DNA of 35,573 nt from Candidatus Bathyarchaeota archaeon (GTDB taxonomy: Archaea > Thermoproteota > Bathyarchaeia > Bathyarchaeales > Bathycorpusculaceae): contig JAGTQI010000006.1 of NCBI GenBank assembly GCA_018396955.1, positions 1 through 35,573 of the forward strand, read 5' to 3'. The position numbers and the translations under genes were made by a program. Under the pieces are notes generated by a model. That model saw nothing but the letters and a program-made list of their open reading frames with translations. It searched no databases and was not told the origin of the DNA. Positions within the stretch are counted from its first letter, which is position 1. Every line of letters begins with the position of its first letter. Below are positions 30,012-35,573 of this stretch, piece after piece.

Positions 30012-31304
30012 TTAGATACGCCCTAAAGCTTTCATTGCTTCGTAAATCCGTTTTACAGCCAAGATGTAGGTAGCGGTCCTTAAATTTAGCTGATGAGCCT
30101 TGGTGTGAACCCTAAAAGAGGTGTCTAGACAGTACTGTTTAGCGGTTTGGTAAACTTCTTTAAAAGCCGTTGTCATGACACGTTTTAATTTATCATCAAC
30201 TTCTTCTTCCGTCCAATAATAGCCCATGCGATTTTGAACCCATTCGAAATAGCTGACAGTAACTCCGCCAGCGCTCGCCAAAACGTCGGGCAACACTATT
30301 ACTCCTTTCTCCTGCAATATTTTGTCAGCCTCCGGTGTCGTTGGTCCATTTGCCAATTCAACCATGAGTTTCGCTTTAATCTTGTCCGCGTTTTCCTTTG
30401 TTATCTGGTTTTCTAGCGCAGCCGGTACTAGTATATCACAGTCAATTGTGAGCGGATCTGTAGTGCTGATTTCTTTGCTGCCGGGAAAACCTTTAACGCT
30501 TCGAGTCTTTTCCTTGTGCTCTGCAAGTTTTAAAGGATGCATCCCATCAGGGTTATAGGCGCCGCCAACAGAGTCGCTGACGGCAACTATTTTACATCCA
30601 ATTTCGTGAAGGTATTGAGCTATAGGTTGGGCGACGTTTCCATAACCTTGTATAGAAACACGAGCGCCCTTTAATGGTATGTCAAAAGTTTTTGCTGCTT
30701 CTATCGTTACGAAGAAGCCTCCACGTCCAGTTGCGGGTTCCCTCCCCACAGAGCCTCCTATGGACAGCGGTTTGGATGTTATGATTCCGGGTTCATATTT
30801 GCCCGTAATCTTGTAGTATTCGTCGGCGAACCATCCCATAATCTGGGCGTTTGTTCCCACGTCTGGCGCAGGTATGTCAATATCTGGACCGACAAATTTG
30901 GCTATTGCCGCAGCATATCCTCTTGTCAGTCTCTCCAACTCGTTTTGAGACATTTCTTTAGGATTGCATGTTATTCCGCCTTTCCCTCCACCGTAGGGTA
31001 TCCCTACAACGGCATTTTTTATACTCATCCAAAATGCGAGCGATTTGACCTCATCTAAACAAACACTTGGATGATATCTTATTCCGCCTTTCGCTGGGCC
31101 TCTCGCAGTATTATGCTGGACTCTATACCCTGTGAAGGTTTTAACTTTCCCATTATCCATTTTTACAGGGATTGAAACAATTAAAACACGTTCAGGATTT
31201 GCTATTGCCTCAACGACATTACTTTCCAAGTTGAGTATGGCGCTGGCTTCCCTCAGCGGCTTCAAGGATTCCTCATACAAACTGCTTTCTTTTAGGACGG
31301 ACAT
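30012..31304 (-). CDS. gdhA: Glutamate dehydrogenase
   Basis: A 430-residue enzyme for reversible oxidative deamination of glutamate to 2-oxoglutarate. Diagnostic segments are GPAKGGIRYHPS (K72), K96 in SIKNAVVGIPY, catalytic K108 in PYGGGKGGI, APDVGTNAQIMGWFADEYYKITG, and the NAD(P)-binding GRGGFFVTIEA and IQGYGNVAQPIAQYLHE. Length fits hexameric archaeal GDH. ATG 31304 follows AAAGGT (in GTAAAGGTAAAAATC) at a proper distance. With glnA in the same window this gives both routes of ammonia assimilation. The upstream region holds several repeat motifs that might be operators. Confidence 0.97.
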   Translation of the reverse strand: MSVLKESSLYEESLKPLREASAILNLESNVVEAIANPERVLIVSIPVKMDNGKVKTFTGYRVQHNTARGPAKGGIRYHPSVCLDEVKSLAFWMSIKNAVVGIPYGGGKGGITCNPKEMSQNELERLTRGYAAAIAKFVGPDIDIPAPDVGTNAQIMGWFADEYYKITGKYEPGIITSKPLSIGGSVGREPATGRGGFFVTIEAAKTFDIPLKGARVSIQGYGNVAQPIAQYLHEIGCKIVAVSDSVGGAYNPDGMHPLKLAEHKEKTRSVKGFPGSKEISTTDPLTIDCDILVPAALENQITKENADKIKAKLMVELANGPTTPEADKILQEKGVIVLPDVLASAGGVTVSYFEWVQNRMGYYWTEEEVDDKLKRVMTTAFKEVYQTAKQYCLDTSFRVHTKAHQLNLRTATYILAVKRIYEAMKALGRI

Positions 31305-31530
31305 GATTTTTACCTTTACATTTGTAAAGAATACATACTCCGTTGAATTTCGTTATTAAACGTTGCGGTCAAACTTTCAGAGTATGAAAATTTCATTTGC
31401 TATTTCCAACATGAAACGTTGCTGTAGATTCACAAATAAATTTGATTGAGTTTTCCTAACAACATTTTAGACCACACCTTTTATATCCTAACCGCAAAAG
31501 TAGAATAGCTGGAAAAGGGAGAAGCACACG
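31305..31530. promoter_or_regulatory. Divergent promoter region of gdhA and GINS gene
   Basis: For the plus-strand GINS gene, TTTTATAT (31479-31486) is centred about 27 bases before a predicted start near 31509. GGGAG lies before its TTG. For gdhA, GTTTAATAAC on minus (about 31351-31360) is a TATA candidate. The region also contains AAACGTTGC twice (31358-31366 and 31415-31423) and the odd-length palindrome ATGAAAATTTCAT (31384-31396). These may be operators; no factor is known. Confidence 0.5.
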
Positions 31531-32112
31531 TTGCAAGACAGCATTGTCCACAAGATTAAGGTGTTAGACTTCATTTTTGAGAATTCCCCAGTCAAAGTTA
31601 TAGCTAACCGAAACTGCCCAGAAATTAAGCTGGCAGGATTAACAGTCGGTCCCTTCGAGGAAGGAAGCGAGTATGAGATTTTATATTGGGTTGCAAAGGA
31701 GCTCGAAAAGTTCGGAGTTGTCCGCCTTAGAAATGAAGATATGCTTGATTCAGCTAAACTTTACAAAATTCACTGGAAAGAGCGAGTCCAAACAGCTGGG
31801 CAAATTTCAGAACTTCCAAGGGATTTTTATCCCAAACTTGGTAGATTCTTGAAGGGGCTAAAAGAACAGACTAGTAGGCATCCGGAGAAAATGCGGGAGT
31901 ATGAGAAGGCGAAGCAGTTGGCACTGGACATTTTGAATTTGCGTTTAAAGAAAATTGTTTCTCTTGCCTCTGCGCCAGCTCAAACCGAGCATGTTTTAAG
32001 GAATCTCACAGCGGAAGAGAGGCTTCTTTACGAGCAAATTTATAAGCTTATCAATAAATGGAAGACTCAGCTGCTTGGACGTGAAGACCGGGGAGGCGGG
32101 AAAGAAGAATGA
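31531..32112 (+). CDS. GINS complex subunit, Gins23 type
   Basis: A 193-residue GINS subunit of the archaeal replicative CMG-like helicase. The order is B-domain first (VKVIANRNCPEIKLAGLTVGPFEEGSEYEILYWVAKELEKFGVVRL) and A-domain second (KIHWKERVQTAGQISELPRDFYPKLGRFLKGLKEQ), which fits the Gins23 rather than the Gins51 class. A GINS gene beside MCM is known in Crenarchaeota. The start is TTG 31531, after GGGAG. The stop overlaps the start of mcm (ATGA 32109-32112), implying coupled translation. The acidic/basic tail (REDRGGGKEE) is short. Identity is inferred from the sequence pattern and the mcm neighbour. Confidence 0.86.
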   Translation: MQDSIVHKIKVLDFIFENSPVKVIANRNCPEIKLAGLTVGPFEEGSEYEILYWVAKELEKFGVVRLRNEDMLDSAKLYKIHWKERVQTAGQISELPRDFYPKLGRFLKGLKEQTSRHPEKMREYEKAKQLALDILNLRLKKIVSLASAPAQTEHVLRNLTAEERLLYEQIYKLINKWKTQLLGREDRGGGKEE

Positions 32113-34142
32113 TTGAAGAACTGGAAGTAATAGACCCGCAGGAACGCTTTCTAGAACTTTTCAAAACAGAGAAATACCGTCAAAGAATCTCCCAGTTGGC
32201 GGTTTCTGGAAAATCATCGCTTATAGTTGAATTTGAAGATATCCTCACATTCGACCATAAACTTGCTGACCAGCTTCTTGAAAAACCAGAGGAATACTTG
32301 AAGCACGCGGATAACGCTGCCCAAAACCAGCTAGCCATAGAGGCTCCAGAATACGCGGAGAAACAAAAGGTAACCGTCCGAATCGTTAGACTTTTGGAGC
32401 CGACGCCGCTGCGAAAGCTTGGTGCAGCCCACATCGGAAAGCTGGTGATGATTGAAGGCATAGTGGTGCGTTCAACACCAGTCCGCCCAATGGTACTGCG
32501 AGCAGCTTTCAAATGCAGGGGATGTGGAAACATAACATACGTGGACCAAACAGGCCCGTTTCTCAAGGCACCATTTGCATGTGCTGACCCCTCATGTAGG
32601 CGGAAGGGACCCTTCGACTTTGTGCAAGAAGAATCAAATTTCATAGATTCACAAGACCTCCGCATACAGGAGCGCCCAGAAGACCTCCCGCCAGGGCAGC
32701 TTCCCCGCACATTACACGTTAAGCTTGTTGGAAGCGAAATTGTTGACGTTGCGAGACCCGGCGACCACGTCTCCATTGTTGGCATTGTTCGTGCCGCAGC
32801 CCCAACAATGCCTAGGGTTGGAAAACTCCGCACCTTCGTTTTACACTTAGACACAAACTCCATCGAGGTTTTGGGGAAAGAACCCGAAGCAGCCCTTCCC
32901 TCGCCTGAAGAGGAGAAAACGATCCTTGAACTCGCAAAGGACCCGTGGATACATAGGAAAATAATAAATTCTATTGCGCCCTCGATTTACGGCTACGAGC
33001 ATGTTAAAGAGGCGATAATGTACCTTCTCTTCGGCGGTGTTCCAAAGACGCTTCCAGACATATCAATAAGGGGCGAGCTAAACATTCTTTTGGTGGGCGA
33101 CCCTGGAACAGCCAAATCCCAACTATTACAGTATGTGGCACGGGTCGCACCTAGAGGTCTTTATACATCAGGAAGGGGTACGACTGCGGCGGGCTTAACT
33201 GCAGCGGTCATACGTGAAAGGGGCGGCGGAATGAGCCTTGAAGCCGGAGCCCTTGTGCTTGCGGACAAAGGGATTGCATGCATAGACGAGATAGATAAAA
33301 TGCGCCCAGAAGACCGAGTTGCAATCCATGAAGCCATGGAACAGCATACAGTTTCTGTGGCGAAAGGCGGCATAGTGGCAACCCTTAACGCGCGAACAGC
33401 CATACTTGCGGCCGCAAACCCTGCATTAGGCAGGTATGAATCCCGCCGAACATTAGCGGATAACATTTCGCTTCCGGTTACCATCCTCTCAAGGTTTGAC
33501 CTAATATTCGTGTTAAGGGACGTCCCAAACAAGGAGATCGACGGCAAAATGTCAGAGCACATTCTCGAGATTCACCGTAAAGGCTTAAGCCCGGTGGAGC
33601 CGCCAATACCCTTGGAACTCTTGCGGAAATACATCAGCTATGCGAAGGCGATAAAGCCGGTCTTAACCAGCGAGGCAATGCAACGCCTAAAAGACTTCTA
33701 TTTAGCTATGCGTTCAGCAAGCGAGTCAGAAGGCTCTCCAATCGCGATAACTGCCCGACAACTGGAATCTCTAATACGCTTAGCTGAAGCCAGAGCCAGA
33801 GCAGCCCTAAGAACAGAAGTCTTGGCAGAAGACGCTGAAGCAGCCATAAACATAATGAAGCGCTCCTTAGAAGAAGTTGGAATAGATCTATCCTCCTACA
33901 AATTTGACATAGACCTAATAATGACTGGAAAGCCGAAAAGCCTCAGAGACAAGCTACAAGTGCTGCTTTCAGCGTTGACGGAAATGGAGAAAGAAATAGG
34001 AATGGTTGACAAAGCTGCGTTGATTAATAGGCTTGAGGCAGAATACAAAATTCGAAGAATCGAGGCTGAACGCCTAATCAACCAACTCCTACGCGAAGGA
34101 ACAATTTACGAGCCTAGGGAAGGTTACCTGAAAAAGACGTGA
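32109..34142 (+). CDS. mcm: Replicative minichromosome maintenance helicase MCM
   Basis: The 677-residue MCM hexameric DNA helicase. The N-terminal domain contains a zinc finger (C136-x2-C139, C158-x4-C163). The AAA+ domain has Walker A GDPGTAKS (330-337), Walker B CIDEIDKM (D393/E394), LNARTAILAAANP (sensor 1), and the SRFDL arginine finger (R462). The C-terminal winged-helix region (EEVGIDLSSYKFDIDLIMTG to REGTIYEPREGYLKKT) is intact. ATG 32109 overlaps the GINS stop, so the two are coupled. No intein was seen at Walker A. Confidence 0.98.
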   Translation: MIEELEVIDPQERFLELFKTEKYRQRISQLAVSGKSSLIVEFEDILTFDHKLADQLLEKPEEYLKHADNAAQNQLAIEAPEYAEKQKVTVRIVRLLEPTPLRKLGAAHIGKLVMIEGIVVRSTPVRPMVLRAAFKCRGCGNITYVDQTGPFLKAPFACADPSCRRKGPFDFVQEESNFIDSQDLRIQERPEDLPPGQLPRTLHVKLVGSEIVDVARPGDHVSIVGIVRAAAPTMPRVGKLRTFVLHLDTNSIEVLGKEPEAALPSPEEEKTILELAKDPWIHRKIINSIAPSIYGYEHVKEAIMYLLFGGVPKTLPDISIRGELNILLVGDPGTAKSQLLQYVARVAPRGLYTSGRGTTAAGLTAAVIRERGGGMSLEAGALVLADKGIACIDEIDKMRPEDRVAIHEAMEQHTVSVAKGGIVATLNARTAILAAANPALGRYESRRTLADNISLPVTILSRFDLIFVLRDVPNKEIDGKMSEHILEIHRKGLSPVEPPIPLELLRKYISYAKAIKPVLTSEAMQRLKDFYLAMRSASESEGSPIAITARQLESLIRLAEARARAALRTEVLAEDAEAAINIMKRSLEEVGIDLSSYKFDIDLIMTGKPKSLRDKLQVLLSALTEMEKEIGMVDKAALINRLEAEYKIRRIEAERLINQLLREGTIYEPREGYLKKT

Positions 34143-34180
34143 ACACGCCTTATTAAATGAAGAGGGGTGATTTCGTAACG

Positions 34181-34625
34181 CTATATTGCTGCCTCAACGT
34201 TGGCTTCAACGTAGTACTTTGCATTCGCCGTGAAAACCGTTATGCCAACTGTTTGACCAACATCTTTTGAAGATATGCTGTCAGGATTCTCTATGTATAT
34301 GACCATGGTCCCTCCTGACTTCAACGTCAAATCATTTTAGGCTGGCTGGAAAGTTTCACTATTACCGAGATATCTGAATATCTCTCTCCACATAGCGTCG
34401 GTCATTTCGCTCGGCTTAACTTTCGTCACATTCAAGTCTGCTGAAACTGTAACGCTGTCTGTTTCTCCAATAATAAACCTTTGACCATCGGCATTCTTGT
34501 CCTCTAACCGATATCTTATCGATTACCGCGTCTCTTCCAACAGTGTTTATTATAACCAAGGCTGCTTCAGCCCAAGCTCCAGTTGTGGATGTTGCAAGTT
34601 GAGAGGGAGCTCTTCTAAAAACTAA
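34181..34625 (-). pseudogene. Decayed archaeal pilin/archaellin-like remnant
   Basis: On the minus strand this 445-base stretch reads RRAPSQLATSTTGAWAEAALVIINTVGRDAVIDKISVRGQECRWSKVYYW in one frame. It then continues in another as ETDSVTVSADLNVTKVKPSEM to a TAA (34337-34339). After that stop it goes on with LTLKSGGTMVIYIENPDSISSKDVGQTVGITVFTANAKYYVEANVEAAI and a final TAG at 34181-34183. This is the C-terminal beta-rich part of archaeal type IV pilin or archaellin-like secreted proteins. The N-terminal class III signal and helix are missing, the frame shifts near 34460-34470, and one internal stop is present. So it is a truncated, decayed gene. It fills the otherwise unexplained gap between mcm and the PAC2 gene. 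Confidence 0.72.
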
Positions 34626-34630
34626 AAAGG

Positions 34631-35401
34631 CTAAGAAATGTAAGTGATCTTCTTGTCTTCTTCCCTCCGCATTTCTTCAGCTTGCAACATCCTTTTCTCC
34701 TCGATCTTCCGCAGTCTTGCCACCATACTCTCAGCCTTGGCAATTTCAGCATCCAAACCGGCTAAATCAACATTAATCCTCAAAATTTTCATTAAAACTT
34801 CTAGGACGCTCTTGGCTGCCTTTGGATCAGGTAGATACCCCCGTGTTTCGCCAAGAAGGCATAAGGCTTCAATCTTCCTGAAAGGGGCCAAACCGAGAAT
34901 TAGCCCAGCAGTGCCAACTATTGGGCTCCCCATAGGGCTTATCACGGCGTTGGCCTGCAAAGCCCTATCAAGGAGAGCTTGACTTGTGGCGGCTGCCACA
35001 ACCTTTGGTTTGTCTGTTTCAACCCTGTAGCCGCCTATTGTTATGATAAACTTTACGCCATATTTTTGGGCGAAGTCAAGTATTCTATTTGAAATTTCGT
35101 ACTGTCCCTCAATGGTCTGGGCTTGGCTGTCTCCAGTGAAAAGGATTAAGTCGTTTTCTCCATTATCATTTTTCCAGAAATAAAAAGTTCCCCGGAGAAG
35201 TCTGACGCTTCCCTTTTTGCTTACAAGCACAAAGTATGGGAAATGTGGCGAATAAAGATATGCAAGTTTTTGCGCCTTCAACTGTTTAATCAGGTAGCGG
35301 GTGGCAATTTTCCCAACAAGCCCTAGCCCAGGAAGCCCCTCAATCAATATGGGGTTTTTTAGCTCTACTTTTGTCAACTCCTTAATCGCTGTCTCCTTCA
35401 T
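34631..35401 (-). CDS. PAC2 family protein (proteasome assembly chaperone-like)
   Basis: A 256-residue member of the PAC2 family. Its core begins LIEGLPGLGLVGKIATRYLIKQLKAQKLAYLYSPHFPYFVLV (about 19-60) and continues through LILFTGDSQAQTIEGQYEISNRILDFAQKYGV, IITIGGYRV, SPMGSPIVGTAGLILGLA and LLGETRGYLPDPKAAKSVLEVL. A C-terminal coiled-coil-like segment (LDAEIAKAESMVARLRKIEEKRMLQAEEMRREEDKK) follows. Archaeal members are proposed to help proteasome assembly, although evidence is thin. ATG 35401 overlaps the Nop10 stop (ATGA), so the two are cotranscribed, an arrangement widespread in archaea. Its 3' end abuts the pilin remnant. Confidence 0.92.
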   Translation of the reverse strand: MKETAIKELTKVELKNPILIEGLPGLGLVGKIATRYLIKQLKAQKLAYLYSPHFPYFVLVSKKGSVRLLRGTFYFWKNDNGENDLILFTGDSQAQTIEGQYEISNRILDFAQKYGVKFIITIGGYRVETDKPKVVAAATSQALLDRALQANAVISPMGSPIVGTAGLILGLAPFRKIEALCLLGETRGYLPDPKAAKSVLEVLMKILRINVDLAGLDAEIAKAESMVARLRKIEEKRMLQAEEMRREEDKKITYIS

Positions 35402-35568
35402 TTAGTATCCGCCTCCCTTTTCAAAGTCATCCTATATTTGAGGTATTTATCCTCCGGCGAAAATTTTGGCGGATGTGGCACCCGCACTGGTCCACCACAG
35501 TATGGGCATTTGTCCATTTTTAAAGTATACCTTTTGCATTTTTCACATTTCCTCAGCAGCCAAGCCAC
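35398..35568 (-). CDS. nop10: H/ACA RNP protein Nop10
   Basis: A 56-residue protein beginning with GTG 35568 (read MAWLLRKCEKCKRYTLK). It has a zinc ribbon (C8-x2-C11 and C21-x2-C24 in KCPYCGG) followed by the Nop10 linear motif PVRVPHPPKFSPEDKYLKYRMTLKRE. Nop10 bridges Cbf5 and L7Ae in H/ACA ribonucleoproteins that guide pseudouridylation. Its stop overlaps the PAC2 ATG. Its start is only 5 bases from the window edge, so the upstream region (often aIF2-alpha) is not visible. Confidence 0.94.
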   Translation of the reverse strand: MAWLLRKCEKCKRYTLKMDKCPYCGGPVRVPHPPKFSPEDKYLKYRMTLKREADTK

Positions 35569-35573
35569 CTACT

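Noticed and set aside
32180-32863. 227-residue minus-strand ORF inside mcm
   Set aside because: It is fully covered by the well-supported MCM gene and has a low-complexity, serine/cysteine-rich translation typical of an antisense frame.
1-35573. CRISPR array, IS element, integrase or prophage
   Set aside because: No regularly spaced repeats, transposase motifs or terminal repeats were found on either strand by reading.

Overview
This is an archaeal chromosome segment. The information-processing genes are all of archaeal type: RfcS/RfcL clamp loader, single MCM helicase preceded by a GINS subunit, Rpo12, Nop10, class I CCA-adding enzyme, Trm5, Taw1, Dpo4-type polymerase, PAC2 protein and translin. 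Shine-Dalgarno motifs are mostly GGTG/GAGGTGA, several genes start with TTG or GTG, and TATA-like boxes sit about 25 bases before inferred transcription starts. One tRNA carries an intron at position 37/38. The GINS-MCM pair and the gene mix suggest the TACK side of the tree, possibly Bathyarchaeia; that lineage call is an inference from gene content, not a phylogeny.

Layout. 1-1332 (minus): partial DUF166 gene, a two-CPYC protein disulfide oxidoreductase and a small membrane protein. 1423-3438 (plus): RNA 2',3'-cyclic phosphodiesterase and CCA-adding enzyme, overlapping a convergent undecaprenyl-diphosphatase. 4294-7364: a membrane-anchored jelly-roll protein with a broken C-terminus, a DUF6125 protein, a 47-residue zinc ribbon, Dpo4 and a small protein. 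7441-8976: UspA, a six-helix half MFS protein, tRNA-Gln(CTG) and an intron-containing tRNA-Leu(GAG). 9061-12689: an Lrp/AsnC regulator divergent from glutamine synthetase, then GMP synthase interrupted by one extra T in a T7 run. 12694-18343: a creatininase-family amidohydrolase and a nucleotide-sugar block (sugar-1-phosphate nucleotidyltransferase, GlmM-like mutase, a nucleotide-sugar dehydrogenase homologue without its catalytic residues, a Gfo/Idh/MocA oxidoreductase). 18346-20156: Trm112-like, Trm5, Rpo12 and an eight-cysteine protein. 20271-24763: a large glycosylatable surface protein, GlyA and Taw1. 24853-27633: a small protein, then translin, endonuclease V, an HD hydrolase and a tRNA-binding OB-fold protein. 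27652-34142: RfcL, RfcS, glutamate dehydrogenase, GINS and MCM. 34181-34625 is a decayed pilin/archaellin-like remnant. 34631-35568 holds PAC2 and a short Nop10 gene.

How the genes work together. Glutamine synthetase, glutamate dehydrogenase, the Lrp regulator and the amidotransferase GuaA make a nitrogen/glutamine theme. Replication is represented by clamp loader, GINS, MCM and Dpo4. tRNA maturation is represented by CCA addition, 2H phosphodiesterase, and Trm5 then Taw1 acting in turn on G37. Nucleotide-sugar genes could feed N-glycosylation of surface proteins such as the sequon-rich 701-residue one.

Most interesting: the dehydrogenase pseudoenzyme coupled by an ATGA overlap to an intact oxidoreductase; the translin-endonuclease V overlapping pair followed by HD and OB-fold genes, a possible RNA-processing module; and several broken or hidden genes (GMP synthase frameshift, pilin remnant, 47-residue zinc ribbon, CTG-start DUF166). 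No CRISPR array, IS element, integrase or rRNA was seen.
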